A stretch of DNA of 64,000 bases from Microbacteriaceae bacterium (GTDB taxonomy: Bacteria > Actinomycetota > Actinomycetes > Actinomycetales > Microbacteriaceae), in NCBI GenBank assembly GCA_019639055.1, contig JAHBSP010000007.1, positions 1-64,000 on the forward strand, read 5' to 3'. This document shows positions 30,088 through 39,752 of the stretch, one piece after another; the stretch's first letter is position 1, and every line of letters starts with the position of its first letter. Below the pieces are notes generated by a model. It saw nothing but the letters and a program-made list of their open reading frames with translations, did not search any database and was not told where the DNA came from. Position numbers and translations under genes: made by a program.

Positions 30088-32823
30088 GTGGCTGCGAAAC
30101 CACGTGTACATGAAATTGCGACTGAGTTTGGTCTTGACAGTAAGACCGTACTCGAAGTTCTTAAAGAAATGGGTGAGTTCGTTAAAGGACCATCCTCTAC
30201 AGTCGAACCTCCGGTAAAGCGAAAGCTAGAAACCGCACTCGACGAGCGGGGACTGTTGAACCAGAAACCCGCTGAGGCACCAGCCAAAGCAGAAAAAGCT
30301 GTACCAGCAGGTAAGCCTACTGCTACCAAACCGGCTACACCTGCACCGGCAACACCAACAGCGCCGAAGCCAGCAAACTCAAAACCGGCAAAATCTGCCG
30401 AAAAACCCGCTGAAAAACCGGCTGGAAAACCCGCTGCCAAGCAGGCTACCCCAGAACCTTCAACTAAGGCTCCAGCCCCAAGCGCGCCAGCGCCAGGTAT
30501 TCCAAAGCCAGGAGCGCCACGCCCTTCAGGGATTCCGCGCCCTGGAAACAACCCGTTCTCACCCAGCCAAGGTATGGGACGAGGTCCTCGTCCAGGCAAT
30601 AACCCCTATGCTTCAAACCAGGGGATGCGCCAACGCCCAGGTCAGCAAGGACAGGGTGCACAGGGCGGCCAGGGTGGCCGCGGTGGTGGTCAAGGGAATC
30701 GCCCAGGGCAGGGCGGCCCAGGTGGTCGTGCCGGTCAAGGGGCAGGCACAGGTACCCGGCCGGGAGGATTTACACAGAATCGCCCAGGAGGATTCCCAGG
30801 AGCGCCCGGTGCAGGAGCGCCTGGTGGCGCCCCTGGTGCAAAACCAGGCTTTGGTGGCAGAGGTCGTGGAGGCACCGGTGGTGCTTTCGGTAAGGGTGGT
30901 AGCCAGAAGAGCAAAAACCGCAAGTCAAAGGCCGCAAAGCGTCAAGAATTCGAGCTGAGGGAAGCTCCAACACTTGGTGGTGTTATGGTGCCAAAGGGCA
31001 CTGGTGACACTGTGCTTAGACTTCGCCAAGGTTCCTCAATTGTGGACTTTGCCGAGAAGATTGAACAGCTCAGTGGCATCCAAGTTCCACCAGGAAACTT
31101 AGTAACTGTTCTCTTCCAACTCGGGGAGATGGCTACTGCGACCCAGTCACTTGATCAGGCAACATTTGAAATTCTTGGCGCCGAACTCGGTTACAAAGTT
31201 GAAGTTGTTTCTCCCGAGGACGAGGACAAGGAACTACTTGAAGGCTTTGATATTGATCTCGAAGCAGAATTAGAGGAAGACGAGGCGCTGCTTCAACCTC
31301 GACCACCTGTGGTTACTGTTATGGGTCACGTAGACCACGGTAAAACCAGCTTGCTGCGGGCGATTCGTAAAGTTCGTGACCGCATGGAAGAAGCCGGTGG
31401 TATTACTCAGCACATTGGTGCATACCAGGTGGAAGTTCCGCATGAAGGCACGCAACGTGCAATTACATTCATTGACACCCCGGGTCACGAAGCTTTTACC
31501 GCTATGCGTGCTCGTGGTGCTCAGGTGACAGACATTGCCGTGCTGGTTGTTGCAGCCGACGATGGCATCATGCCGCAGACCATTGAGGCACTAAACCATG
31601 CAACTGCAGCGAATATCCCTATTGTTGTGGCCGTAAACAAGATCGATGTTGACGGAGCCAACCCAGACAAGGTTCGCCAGCAACTAACCGAGTTTGGTCT
31701 AGTGGCAGAAGAATACGGTGGGCAGACAATGTTCATCAACGTATCCGCCAAGAGTGGCCAGGGCGTTTCAGAACTTCTGGATGCACTGCTACTTACAGCA
31801 GATGCTGGTCTTGACCTTCGTGCTAACCCCGATAGGGATGCTCGTGGTGTAGCTATCGAAGCAAACCTCGATAAAGGTCGCGGTTCTGTCGCTACTGTGC
31901 TCATCCAATCGGGAACTCTTCGTATCGGTGAAGCAATCGTTGCCGGCACTGCATACGGTCGTGTGCGTGCGATGTTCGATGAGGACGGCGAGAATGTTGC
32001 CGAGGCTGGCCCGAGTCGTCCGGTGCAGGTGCTTGGACTCAACTCTGTGCCTCGCGCAGGTGACACCTTCATTGTGACTGAGGATGAGCGTACCGCTCGT
32101 CAGATTGCGGAGAAGCGTGAAGCTGCCGAGCGTAACGCTCAGCTTGCTAAGAGCCGTAAGCGTCTAAGCCTTGAAGATTTCACTAAGGCACTTGAAGAGG
32201 GCAAGGTCGAAAGCCTCAACCTTATTATCAAGGGTGACGTTTCTGGTTCCGTTGAAGCACTCGAAGAATCCCTACTCAAGCTAGAGGTTGACGATTCAGT
32301 TCAACTACGCATCATCCACCGCGGTGTTGGTGCCATTACTGAATCTGACGTGAACCTAGCGACAGTTGATGATGCTGTAATCATCGGTTTCAACGTTCGT
32401 CCTGATTCCAAGGCTCGCGAGCGCGCATCTCGTGAAGGTGTAGACATCCGCTTCTACTCGGTTATCTACGCTGCGCTTGAAGACATCGAAAACAGCCTCA
32501 AGGGCATGCTCAAGCCGGAGTATGAAGAGGTTCAGTCAGGTGTTGCCGAGGTTCGTGAAGTATTCCGCTCATCCAAGTTCGGAAATATCGCTGGATCTAT
32601 CGTTCGTTCCGGTGTTATCACTAGAAATGCTAAGGCGAGAATTATTCGCGACGGCGTAGTGGTAGCAGATGGGCTGGCGATCGAGAGCCTGCGCCGTTTC
32701 AAGGATGATGTGACCGAAGTCCGTACAGATTTCGAATGTGGTATCGGTCTCGGCAAGTTTAACGATATTCAGGTCGGCGACGAGATTGAAACAATCGAGT
32801 TGAAGGAGAAGCCAAGAGTCTAG
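30088..32823 (+). CDS. infB: Translation initiation factor IF-2
   Basis: 911 aa. The N-terminal IF2 domain ([31 protein letters not shown]) is followed by a long low-complexity Pro/Ala/Lys then Gly/Gln/Arg-rich linker (about 60-290), usual in actinobacteria. The GTPase core has G1 [12 protein letters not shown]3 DTPGHEAFT and G4 NKID. The C-terminal fMet-tRNA-binding domain ends at residue 911. GTG 30088 has AGGAG five bases upstream. rbfA follows after 47 bases. Confidence 0.97.
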   Translation: MAAKPRVHEIATEFGLDSKTVLEVLKEMGEFVKGPSSTVEPPVKRKLETALDERGLLNQKPAEAPAKAEKAVPAGKPTATKPATPAPATPTAPKPANSKPAKSAEKPAEKPAGKPAAKQATPEPSTKAPAPSAPAPGIPKPGAPRPSGIPRPGNNPFSPSQGMGRGPRPGNNPYASNQGMRQRPGQQGQGAQGGQGGRGGGQGNRPGQGGPGGRAGQGAGTGTRPGGFTQNRPGGFPGAPGAGAPGGAPGAKPGFGGRGRGGTGGAFGKGGSQKSKNRKSKAAKRQEFELREAPTLGGVMVPKGTGDTVLRLRQGSSIVDFAEKIEQLSGIQVPPGNLVTVLFQLGEMATATQSLDQATFEILGAELGYKVEVVSPEDEDKELLEGFDIDLEAELEEDEALLQPRPPVVTVMGHVDHGKTSLLRAIRKVRDRMEEAGGITQHIGAYQVEVPHEGTQRAITFIDTPGHEAFTAMRARGAQVTDIAVLVVAADDGIMPQTIEALNHATAANIPIVVAVNKIDVDGANPDKVRQQLTEFGLVAEEYGGQTMFINVSAKSGQGVSELLDALLLTADAGLDLRANPDRDARGVAIEANLDKGRGSVATVLIQSGTLRIGEAIVAGTAYGRVRAMFDEDGENVAEAGPSRPVQVLGLNSVPRAGDTFIVTEDERTARQIAEKREAAERNAQLAKSRKRLSLEDFTKALEEGKVESLNLIIKGDVSGSVEALEESLLKLEVDDSVQLRIIHRGVGAITESDVNLATVDDAVIIGFNVRPDSKARERASREGVDIRFYSVIYAALEDIENSLKGMLKPEYEEVQSGVAEVREVFRSSKFGNIAGSIVRSGVITRNAKARIIRDGVVVADGLAIESLRRFKDDVTEVRTDFECGIGLGKFNDIQVGDEIETIELKEKPRV

Positions 32824-32870
32824 GTTTACCTAGCTCCTTGGCGTACCCGCTAATTCTTTAGGAGGTGCCC

Positions 32871-33305
32871 ATGGTTGATGAGGCCAGAGCAAGACGACTT
32901 GCAACGCGAATTCAAGAAATCATTGCATTGTGGTTAGAACGAGGGGTGAAAGATCCTCGGATTGGGTTTGTAACCATTACCGAGGTTCGAGTGACTCCAG
33001 ATTTGCTTCATGCCACCGTTTTTTACACGGTATACGGCACTGCTGAAGAGCAGGCAGAAACTGCAGAGGGGCTTCTTGCCAATACCGGTCAGGCACGGAA
33101 ACGTGTTGGTGCTGGTCTTGGCGTGAAAAACACTCCCACAATCGAGTTTGTGCGCGACACCATCCCTGAATCTAGTGAACGAATTGCGGAACTGCTTCGT
33201 GAAGCTAGGGAAAGGGATGCTGCGGTTGCGGCTGCGACGGGAGCGGAATACGCGGGAGACCCAGACCCTTACCTAAAACCTAAGACCTTAGAGGACTCCG
33301 AGTAG
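32871..33305 (+). CDS. rbfA: Ribosome-binding factor A
   Basis: 144-aa KH-fold 30S maturation factor. Family motifs KDPRIGFVTITEVRVTPDLLHATVFYTV and the conserved IEFVRDTIPESSERIAELL are clear. ATG 32871 has a perfect AGGAGG five bases upstream; an in-frame GTG at 32865 overlaps that Shine-Dalgarno and is rejected. The last 18 bases overlap the end of panE on the other strand. Confidence 0.96.
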   Translation: MVDEARARRLATRIQEIIALWLERGVKDPRIGFVTITEVRVTPDLLHATVFYTVYGTAEEQAETAEGLLANTGQARKRVGAGLGVKNTPTIEFVRDTIPESSERIAELLREARERDAAVAAATGAEYAGDPDPYLKPKTLEDSE

Positions 33306-34283
33306 CTCTTTAGGCGCAAGCGGAGTTCCTCGTTTGATAACCGTTCCGAGCAGGCCCATTAGTTTCTCGTTAACCGAGGCGGTAGTTCCAATACGCTCAG
33401 CTTCGCGAATAATTGCTCCGCTCAGGTAATCAATTTCTGTCGGTTTTCCGCGCATCACACTCTGTGCTGTAGATCCAAAATTGTCGGTGTTTATTTTTTC
33501 GGCCCAGCCGCGAATAAACTCTTCGGCTTCTGCAATCGGTTGCTCTACAAACTCGCTAATTTTTTCGGGACTGAAAACTTTGATAGTGCCGTATTTTATT
33601 CCGGCGTCCAAACCTATTTTGGCGGTTTCGCGCATCGCAGCAGTTAGCACAGAAAGCAGTATCGGATTCTGAACGGCTTCTGCGAAACTTAGTCCGGTGA
33701 GCGCTGGCAGCATATTTGAGGTGTTGATGATTAGTTTTGTCCACTGGTAACCGGTGAGATTCGGGATGCTGCTACCACCGTATTCTGATAGCAGTTCTGC
33801 AGCCATTTCCGTTGTGGAATTTGGGGTTTCTCCGCTACCGAAAAAGGTGGGATTGCCGTCGGTGACAAAAACTTTTCCGGGTTCAAGGTGGTAACCGCCT
33901 ACCATGGAGATGCCCACTGCCACTTTATTGGCGGCACTACTGATTGGCGCACCTGCTTCGGCAATCTTTAGCGCATCAATTCCGTTTTGGATCAGCACTA
34001 TAGGAAGACCGTCGATTACATCGGCATTGGTCTGGAGTGCTCTGAGAGCATCATGCGCTTTAGTTACCAGAAAAACCGCTTCCAGATTCCATTCGGTCAT
34101 TGCTTTCTCGGCAGCAGGAGCATTGATTATTTTGTGGCCCCAGGCCCCAGCTACTTCCAGTCCGTGTTCTTGAATAGCTCGCAGATGTTCGCCCCTTGCG
34201 ACAAGAAAAACCTCGTGTTTCTGGGAGAGAGCCAGCGCATATGCTCCGCCAATACCGCCTACCCCGATGATCCCGATTCGCAC
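33288..34283 (-). CDS. panE: 2-dehydropantoate 2-reductase family protein
   Basis: 331-aa 6-phosphogluconate-dehydrogenase-like fold. N-terminal NADP-binding GVGGIGGAYALAL, a lysine in VTKAHD and in YQWTKLIINTSNMLPALTG matching the family's catalytic Lys and helix, and the late GKPTEIDYLSGAI. This supports ketopantoate reductase (pantothenate/CoA synthesis), though family members also reduce other 2-oxoacids. GTG 34283 has TAGTAT ending seven bases upstream. It diverges from truB with 51 bases between starts and overlaps rbfA tail to tail. Confidence 0.85.
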   Translation of the reverse strand: MRIGIIGVGGIGGAYALALSQKHEVFLVARGEHLRAIQEHGLEVAGAWGHKIINAPAAEKAMTEWNLEAVFLVTKAHDALRALQTNADVIDGLPIVLIQNGIDALKIAEAGAPISSAANKVAVGISMVGGYHLEPGKVFVTDGNPTFFGSGETPNSTTEMAAELLSEYGGSSIPNLTGYQWTKLIINTSNMLPALTGLSFAEAVQNPILLSVLTAAMRETAKIGLDAGIKYGTIKVFSPEKISEFVEQPIAEAEEFIRGWAEKINTDNFGSTAQSVMRGKPTEIDYLSGAIIREAERIGTTASVNEKLMGLLGTVIKRGTPLAPKELLGVL

Positions 34284-34290
34284 ATTCCCA

Positions 34291-34296
34291 ATACTA
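34291..34296 (-). promoter_or_regulatory. -10 box TAGTAT, probable leaderless promoter of panE
   Basis: On the minus strand TAGTAT ends seven bases before GTG 34283. It lies back to back with the truB promoter. Confidence 0.55.
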
Positions 34297-34322
34297 CCCG
34301 CGCTCTGGTTGCGCGCCTGCGG

Positions 34323-34328
34323 TAGTTT
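34323..34328 (+). promoter_or_regulatory. -10 box TAGTTT, probable leaderless promoter of truB
   Basis: TAGTTT ends six bases before GTG 34335. The two divergent -10 boxes are 26 bases apart, so the panE and truB promoters must share most of their upstream DNA. Confidence 0.55.
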
Positions 34329-34334
34329 GTTTAG

Positions 34335-35237
34335 GTGGAGAATAAAGCACCTCGAGGGATCCTACTGGTTGATAAACCGGCAGGAATTACTAGCCATGAT
34401 GTGGTCTCTAAGGTTCGCCGCGCACTACACACAAAAAAGGTTGGACATGCAGGCACGCTTGACCCGGCGGCTACCGGACTTTTAGTGTTGGGTGTTGGCG
34501 CATCCACTAAGCTACTAACCTGGCTGGTTGGGCAGGATAAGACCTACCAAACCACGATCAGGTTAGGTTGGGGAACCGTGAGTGACGATGCCGAATCGGA
34601 TGTTACCGATTCAGCACCGGAAGGATTGGTTGATTCCCTAACCGAAGCCCAGATTCGCAGTGCGCTGCCAGAGTTCACCGGCAAAATTCAGCAGGTTCCA
34701 AGTGCAGTAAGCGCTATCAAAGTAGCTGGAAAGCGTGCCTATGATTTGGTTCGCGCAGGGCAAGAAGTGCAACTAAAGTCTCGCGAAGTTACTGTATCGA
34801 GGTTTGAAATTTCAGCCATAGAGCGGGGTGTTGATGCCGGCAGAGATTTTATCGATTTAACAGCCGAAGTAGATTGCTCGAGCGGAACCTACATTCGTGC
34901 GCTTGCCAGAGATTTAGGCGGCGCCCTCGGTGCTTATGGCCATTTGACTGCGCTTCGCCGCACTCGGATTGGCGCATGGCAGGTTAGTGATGCCCTGCAA
35001 ATCGAGCAGCTTTCAGAAAGTATTTCGCTAATCAGCGATGCTGATGTTGCGAAGTCGTTGATGCCAAGCTTTCAAGCATCCGATGCCCAGGCGACGGACA
35101 TTTTCCACGGTCGACAAACAAAAATTGACTCGCACGATATGGATCTTATTGCTGCAATATCGCCCACAAATCAGTTGCTGTCGATTGGAAGCAGTGTAGC
35201 GGGTAGATTTATTCCGAGCATAGTTTTTCCAACCTAG
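34335..35237 (+). CDS. truB: tRNA pseudouridine55 synthase
   Basis: 300 aa. Catalytic Asp in [16 protein letters not shown], conserved [17 protein letters not shown] at the N-terminus, [13 protein letters not shown] and [14 protein letters not shown]. It isomerises U55 in the T-loop of tRNAs. The C-terminal PUA-like part is present but diverged. Its position between rbfA and ribF is canonical, interrupted here by panE and two membrane protein genes. Confidence 0.94.
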   Translation: MENKAPRGILLVDKPAGITSHDVVSKVRRALHTKKVGHAGTLDPAATGLLVLGVGASTKLLTWLVGQDKTYQTTIRLGWGTVSDDAESDVTDSAPEGLVDSLTEAQIRSALPEFTGKIQQVPSAVSAIKVAGKRAYDLVRAGQEVQLKSREVTVSRFEISAIERGVDAGRDFIDLTAEVDCSSGTYIRALARDLGGALGAYGHLTALRRTRIGAWQVSDALQIEQLSESISLISDADVAKSLMPSFQASDAQATDIFHGRQTKIDSHDMDLIAAISPTNQLLSIGSSVAGRFIPSIVFPT

Positions 35238-35247
35238 GGGGTAGTAA

Positions 35248-35616
35248 GTGGCAGATTGGTTAACCTGGACGCTAATAATTGCCGGTCTTTTCGGTGCGGT
35301 TTTTGCGTTTGTTTCTTACCCGATTTGGAAGCGTCCGAACGATCTCCACATTTTTGTTGCCGGCGCTATCGCGCTCCTGCTTCTGGTGCAGGTGGGTCTT
35401 GGAATTGCAACCGCAATTGCGGGCGCCGGTCCTTCAGGAAACACCGCGGAGTGGTGGCTTTACCTAATTACTGCGGTTGTGGTCGTATTTGTGGGAACTA
35501 TTTGGTCATTCGTTGACCCAAACAAGTGGTCGCTTTTGATCCATGCGGCTATCGGGATCACAATAGCTGTTATGGTTTATCGCATGCACCAGATCTGGTT
35601 CATCCAGATCGCTTAG
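35248..35616 (+). CDS. Small four-helix membrane protein, unknown function
   Basis: 122 aa with four hydrophobic helices (about residues 6-22, 36-58, 69-87, 95-112). Polar residues are few. GTG start with GGGGG upstream, ten bases after truB. I do not recognise the family. It and the next gene sit between truB and the ribF-like gene. Confidence 0.75.
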   Translation: MADWLTWTLIIAGLFGAVFAFVSYPIWKRPNDLHIFVAGAIALLLLVQVGLGIATAIAGAGPSGNTAEWWLYLITAVVVVFVGTIWSFVDPNKWSLLIHAAIGITIAVMVYRMHQIWFIQIA

Positions 35617-35621
35617 TTGGG

Positions 35622-35627
35622 TATCCT
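35622..35627 (+). promoter_or_regulatory. -10 box TATCCT before the 136-aa membrane protein gene
   Basis: TATCCT ends seven bases before GTG 35635, matching the leaderless pattern. Confidence 0.5.
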
Positions 35628-35634
35628 TAAAGGC

Positions 35635-36045
35635 GTGTCAGATTCGGAAAAACTAACTACCAGATCCAAGGGATTTGGTAGTTTTTTGGTGGTTGCATAT
35701 GGAATTCTGGCACTGGCTGCTCTAGGTCGTAGCTTTATTCAAATCACTAGCAGATTCGAAGAGGCGCCACTCTCATACTCGCTCTCGGCAGTTTCAGCGC
35801 TTGTCTATATCGTTGCGCTGGTAGCGCTCCTGCTCAAAGGAAGTTTTTGGCACAGTGTTGCCTGGGTTGCGATTAGTTTCGAAATGGTAGGCGTGCTTCT
35901 GATCGGCACAGCCTCAATAATTTGGCCGGATCAATTCCAGCACACTACCGTATGGAGTCTCTACGGAAATGGATACGGTTTCTTCCCGCTGGTTTTGCCG
36001 ATGCTCGGTATCTGGTGGCTTTGGAAGGTTGGAAAAAACAGATGA
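35635..36045 (+). CDS. Small membrane protein, unknown function
   Basis: 136 aa from GTG 35635, with about four TM helices (residues 15-37, 52-70, 78-97, 110-130). A TTG at 35617 would extend the protein by six residues but lies before the -10 box. Overlaps the ribF-like gene by ATGA, so the two are translated together. No function can be inferred. Confidence 0.75.
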   Translation: MSDSEKLTTRSKGFGSFLVVAYGILALAALGRSFIQITSRFEEAPLSYSLSAVSALVYIVALVALLLKGSFWHSVAWVAISFEMVGVLLIGTASIIWPDQFQHTTVWSLYGNGYGFFPLVLPMLGIWWLWKVGKNR

Positions 36046-36614
36046 GATATTTCTCTCCAGCGGATGTACCAAGCGGTCTCCAAACGGTAGTAACACTTGG
36101 AAAGTTTGATGCGGTACACATCGGGCATCAAGCATTACTCAGACAGGTTCGGGATGCTGCAAAAGCGGCCGGTCTTCAAAGTGCGGCAGTAATAATGGAC
36201 CGAAACCCGCTACTGATTCTGCGTCCAGAGTTAGAGGTCAAACCTGACCTGATTACTAATGACCGAAAATCTGAACTTATTGACCAAATTGGCATCGATA
36301 TTCAACTTCAGCTTGAAGTAACCAAGGAACTCCTCAGTATGGAGCCGGAAGATTTCGTAAAAGAAATTTACGTTGAAACTCTTGGAGCAAAGTACGTTGT
36401 TGCCAGCGAGAATTCACGTTTTGGTAAACGCGCTCGCGGTGACATTAATCTACTTCGAGAAATTGGTCCAGAACTAGGTTTCGAGGTTATTCCCGACGAG
36501 CTGGTTTATGTTGACGGTCAGCGGGCATCATCAAGCACGGTCAGAAACCTGATTGATTCAGAGGACTTTGAAGCTGCCGAAAGGATGCTCGGCCGTTCTT
36601 TAGCGGAACTCTAG
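36042..36614 (+). CDS. RibF-like protein, FMN adenylyltransferase domain only, degenerate
   Basis: Full-length bacterial RibF (about 310 aa) joins an FMN adenylyltransferase and a riboflavin kinase. Here the protein is 190 aa and stops at LGRSLAEL, exactly where the kinase domain would begin; no kinase motif appears in any frame of the following 67 bases. In the remaining domain HxGH is kept (KFDAVHIGHQ), but the TFDPHP loop is IMDRNP and GxNFxFG is SENSRFG; RASSSTVRNL is kept. ATG 36042 overlaps the previous stop. I infer a partly inactivated paralogue or a repurposed nucleotide-binding protein. Riboflavin kinase must then be encoded elsewhere. Confidence 0.8.
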   Translation: MRYFSPADVPSGLQTVVTLGKFDAVHIGHQALLRQVRDAAKAAGLQSAAVIMDRNPLLILRPELEVKPDLITNDRKSELIDQIGIDIQLQLEVTKELLSMEPEDFVKEIYVETLGAKYVVASENSRFGKRARGDINLLREIGPELGFEVIPDELVYVDGQRASSSTVRNLIDSEDFEAAERMLGRSLAEL

Positions 36615-36681
36615 AATCCAGTCTCTTTCCGAGCCGGCGCTTCAGCGGTGGCAGAACTATGAGCTTAGGTGCGTGCAGAGC

Positions 36682-37410
36682 CTAATAGGAGGTTTCGTCT
36701 ACCGTTCCGAGTGAGCGACCTGTCTTGTATCTGGACTGTAAATCGTCGAGAATCGCAATAGTTGCGCTGGTGCCAAATCGGGTCACTCCCAAGTCCAACA
36801 TCTCCAGTAACGTATCTAGCGAGCGAATACCGCCACTGGCTTTTAGCTCGCTTCGCCCTGCAACTGCCGCTTTCATCACTTTCAGATCTTCAATAGCTGC
36901 CCCACCGCCGTTGAATCCGGTTGAGGTTTTTACAAAAGCGGCCCCGGCATCCGCACTCGCTTTAGAGCCTGCTGCAATAGTTTCCGCTGTTAGGAAAGCA
37001 GTTTCTAGGATTACCTTCACAGGTAGTGGATGTGCGGCCTCGACAACCGCGCGAATATCTGCTGTGACTTCGCTAATCATGCCTGATAGTAGGAAACCGA
37101 CGTTGATAACCATGTCAATTTCGGCGGCCCCATCTGCTATCGCTTGCTTAGTTTCGGCAACTTTGCCGGCAGTGTTCGCGGTGCCGTGGGGGAAGCCAAC
37201 CACTGTAATAACTTTGGTATCAATATCTGCTGCCAGCTCATTCACATAGGTGACATCGCTGGAGCGCACACAGAGGGCACCAATGTTGTAGGGCTTGAGT
37301 TTGAGCACCTCATCGGTGAGTTCCTCGCGGGTGATATTTGGTTTCAAAATCGCGTGGTCAATCATGTCGGCTACGGTTTTGTAAGTTGGAAGGCTTTTTT
37401 CGCTGTTCAC
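36682..37410 (-). CDS. deoC: Deoxyribose-phosphate aldolase
   Basis: Class I aldolase splitting 2-deoxyribose 5-phosphate into glyceraldehyde 3-phosphate and acetaldehyde in nucleoside salvage. Schiff-base lysine in FVKTSTGF; proton-relay lysine in ELKASGGIRS; DHAILKPNIT near the N-terminus. I chose GTG 37410 (242 aa) because TAGGAT ends seven bases upstream. The frame is open to 37467, but that would enter the methyltransferase gene. Confidence 0.93.
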   Translation of the reverse strand: MNSEKSLPTYKTVADMIDHAILKPNITREELTDEVLKLKPYNIGALCVRSSDVTYVNELAADIDTKVITVVGFPHGTANTAGKVAETKQAIADGAAEIDMVINVGFLLSGMISEVTADIRAVVEAAHPLPVKVILETAFLTAETIAAGSKASADAGAAFVKTSTGFNGGGAAIEDLKVMKAAVAGRSELKASGGIRSLDTLLEMLDLGVTRFGTSATIAILDDLQSRYKTGRSLGTVDETSY

Positions 37411-37417
37411 GGGTTCA

Positions 37418-37423
37418 ATCCTA
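37418..37423 (-). promoter_or_regulatory. -10 box TAGGAT, probable leaderless promoter of deoC
   Basis: On the minus strand TAGGAT ends seven bases before GTG 37410, in the 28-base gap after the methyltransferase gene. Confidence 0.5.
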
Positions 37424-37438
37424 CGCTGAGTCGCTTCG

Positions 37439-38359
37439 CTAGAGCGTGATCTGGTTCCATTCAGCAACGATTTTGGATATGTGCGAAATTTCGCCTGGAT
37501 CTACTCGGCAGCATCCGCCGATTGCGGTGATTCCTAAGTGCAGCCATTCTTCCACCAGATTTCCGGGGATGTCTGGAGCGCCAACCCAAGTATGGTTCTT
37601 AGCGTCCCAAAGTTCCCCGGAGTTCGGGTATGCGATAAACGGTTTGTCGGTAACTTTCCTGGCTGCAATGAGTGCGCCAGTAACCTCGGCAGGGTAAGAA
37701 CAGTTAATCCCGATAGCAACAACGCGATCACTGGTTGCAGCTAACTCAAAAGCATTTTCTAGTGATTCTCCGGTTGGTAGCCGGCCGCTATTGACCGTCA
37801 CAGAAATCCAGGCGGGTGTATCCAACTGATCAAGAGCATCCACAATGCCGCCGATTTCGGCGATTGCCGGAATTGTTTCCACTGCGAAAAGATCCGGTCC
37901 AGCGGAAGCGAGCACGCGCATCCGTTCCAAATGCCAATCACGAAGCTCTGTGGCACTTAGACCGTAGTCACCACGATATTCGCTACCGTCCGCAAGCATT
38001 GCGCCGTAGGGGCCAACTGAGGCTGCTACTAGCCCACTTCCGTGTTCGTCACGAGCCTCGCGAGCCAACTGCACACTTAGTCGCATAAGCTTTTCGGTTT
38101 GCTCTCTAGAGAATCCGGCAGCCGCGAAGCCTTCAAATGAGGCCTGGTAGGAGGCAGAAATTCCGATCCGGGCACCCGCGCGGTAGTAATCAAGGTGGGC
38201 TTGGCGTATGGCATCAGGACTTTCAACCAGGGCAGTTGCAGACCACATTGGATTATTGACATCAATTCCGCGCTGCTCTAGAAGTGTGCCCATTCCGCCG
38301 TCGAGCACGAAAGGGTCAGCGTTTAGGAAATCTTTTATTTTTTCAATTGATGCACTCAT
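37439..38359 (-). CDS. mmuM: Homocysteine S-methyltransferase (MmuM-like)
   Basis: 306-aa Zn-dependent TIM barrel transferring a methyl group from S-methylmethionine or SAM to homocysteine. DGGMGTLLEQRGID opens the protein. The zinc cysteines are in GINCSYP and IGGCCRVDP. No cobalamin domain is attached, separating it from MetH. It starts seven bases after the M20 peptidase stop, so both are on one transcript. Confidence 0.9.
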   Translation of the reverse strand: MSASIEKIKDFLNADPFVLDGGMGTLLEQRGIDVNNPMWSATALVESPDAIRQAHLDYYRAGARIGISASYQASFEGFAAAGFSREQTEKLMRLSVQLAREARDEHGSGLVAASVGPYGAMLADGSEYRGDYGLSATELRDWHLERMRVLASAGPDLFAVETIPAIAEIGGIVDALDQLDTPAWISVTVNSGRLPTGESLENAFELAATSDRVVAIGINCSYPAEVTGALIAARKVTDKPFIAYPNSGELWDAKNHTWVGAPDIPGNLVEEWLHLGITAIGGCCRVDPGEISHISKIVAEWNQITL

Positions 38360-38365
38360 GGTTAC

Positions 38366-39691
38366 CTAAAGTTTCGAAATAAAGGTTTTGAAAAACTCTA
38401 CAGCGCGAAGCCAATGGTCCACACGCACCTGCTCATTCTTGGCGTGCATAGTTGCTCTTTCAGCAGCGGAAAGAATCAGCGGGGAGAAGCGGTACACGGC
38501 ATTACAAATTTCAGAAAAGAACCTAGAGTCTGTGGCACCAACCACAAGGTATGGGGTCACAACAGCTTCAGGAAAAACTTCCGCAACCGTGGATTCGAGG
38601 GTGCGCCAATCTTTGGAGGTAGTGGATGAAATAACCGAAGCTTCTGAGCGATTAATTTCCTCAATTTTCACTCCCTTATCGCTGATTACTTTGCGAAGGT
38701 GTGCAAGAACATCATCCCCGGTATCTCCCGGGTTGAGTCGCACATTCAGGATCGCTTCGGCCTTCTCAGCGAGCGCATTATGGGCGAGACCGGCGTTTAT
38801 CATCGTGCAGACAATGGTGGTGCGAATCATGGCTGCGGACTCGTTGGTAGATTTTGCGAGCGCCGAAATAATCAGTGGACGAGTTATTGGTAGTCCTTTG
38901 GCGGCAATTTTTAGTACACCTGAGTCTGCTGCGGCTCCAAGTTTTTTCACCATATCTTCAACAGGTTTGGGAAGACCAGCAGGCATTGGATGTTTGTTAA
39001 TTTGAAGAATTGCTTTTGAAATGCGGTCAGTCGTGGTTGATTTTGGTGGTGTGGATGCGTGCCCGCCCTGCTGTTCGATGCTGAGCTTTATGGTCATCAG
39101 CCCACGTTCTGCCACACCAATTACAGCAACCGGTTTATTGACTCCCGAGAATCCTTCTTCGGCAACTGCGCCACCCTCGTCAAGGACCATTCGCACATTC
39201 ACGCCTGCTTCTTTTAAATGCTTGACCACAGCTTGTGCGCCTCTTCCGAAACTTTCCTCATCGTGTCCGAAAGCTAAATAAATGTCGGTTTGTGGGATGA
39301 ACCCATCACTTACAAGCGATTCCACTGCTTCCAGAATTCCCACCTGGGCACCCTTGTTGTCCATGGTGCCTCGGGCATAGAGCACCGCTTCTGCACCTTC
39401 GCCTTCGATAACAGGAACAAACGGTGCTCGAAGCCAGCCTTCATCAGTGGCAGGCACAACATCGTAGTGAGCAAGGAGCACTACCGCGCTTTCGGAAGAT
39501 TTACCTTTCCAGCGATAGAGCGGAGTATGGTCAAGAATTTTCAGGTCTAATGTTTTACTGAGCTTTGGGTAAAGTTTTGCGACCAGAGTTTGGTATTCAG
39601 AAAATTTTGTCCAGTCTGCTTGATAATCCTCATCCGGGGTGATGGTGGGGATGGCAAGCAGCTGCATGAAACGAGATATTGAATCACTCAC
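38366..39691 (-). CDS. M20-family metallopeptidase
   Basis: 441 aa di-zinc peptidase. Ligands and catalytic residues appear in order: LLAHYDVVPAT (His, with catalytic Asp), YARGTMDNKG (bridging Asp), FGHDEESFGRGA (catalytic Glu pair) and the C-terminal MHAKNE His. The dimerisation lid domain lies between. It resembles carboxypeptidase PM20D1/Pm20-type dipeptidases with a free-standing cytosolic form; substrate unknown. GTG 39691 has TAGCAT six bases upstream. Confidence 0.88.
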   Translation of the reverse strand: MSDSISRFMQLLAIPTITPDEDYQADWTKFSEYQTLVAKLYPKLSKTLDLKILDHTPLYRWKGKSSESAVVLLAHYDVVPATDEGWLRAPFVPVIEGEGAEAVLYARGTMDNKGAQVGILEAVESLVSDGFIPQTDIYLAFGHDEESFGRGAQAVVKHLKEAGVNVRMVLDEGGAVAEEGFSGVNKPVAVIGVAERGLMTIKLSIEQQGGHASTPPKSTTTDRISKAILQINKHPMPAGLPKPVEDMVKKLGAAADSGVLKIAAKGLPITRPLIISALAKSTNESAAMIRTTIVCTMINAGLAHNALAEKAEAILNVRLNPGDTGDDVLAHLRKVISDKGVKIEEINRSEASVISSTTSKDWRTLESTVAEVFPEAVVTPYLVVGATDSRFFSEICNAVYRFSPLILSAAERATMHAKNEQVRVDHWLRAVEFFKTFISKL

Positions 39692-39697
39692 TTCTCC

Positions 39698-39703
39698 ATG
39701 CTA
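39698..39703 (-). promoter_or_regulatory. -10 box TAGCAT before the M20 peptidase gene
   Basis: On the minus strand TAGCAT ends six bases before GTG 39691. The six-base spacer GGAGAA could alternatively serve as a Shine-Dalgarno sequence, so leaderless initiation is less certain here. Confidence 0.45.
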
Positions 39704-39752
39704 ATGCTCTGCATGCTTTAGTAAGTAGGGATGTGCAGTAGAGTTGCTTTTT

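Noticed and set aside
30270-30900. Repeat array or CRISPR-like region in infB
   Set aside because: The repetition comes from Pro/Ala/Lys and Gly/Gln/Arg low-complexity coding sequence usual in actinobacterial IF-2; no regular repeat-spacer pattern.
31521-32072. 183-codon antisense frame inside infB
   Set aside because: It lies opposite the conserved IF2 GTPase domain and has compositional bias of a shadow frame.
36615-36681. Frameshifted riboflavin kinase domain after the RibF-like gene
   Set aside because: No flavokinase motif appears in any frame before deoC, so a simple frameshift does not explain the truncation.
38388-39005. 205-codon open frame opposite the M20 peptidase
   Set aside because: The sense strand carries all catalytic motifs of M20; the antisense translation shows no domain.
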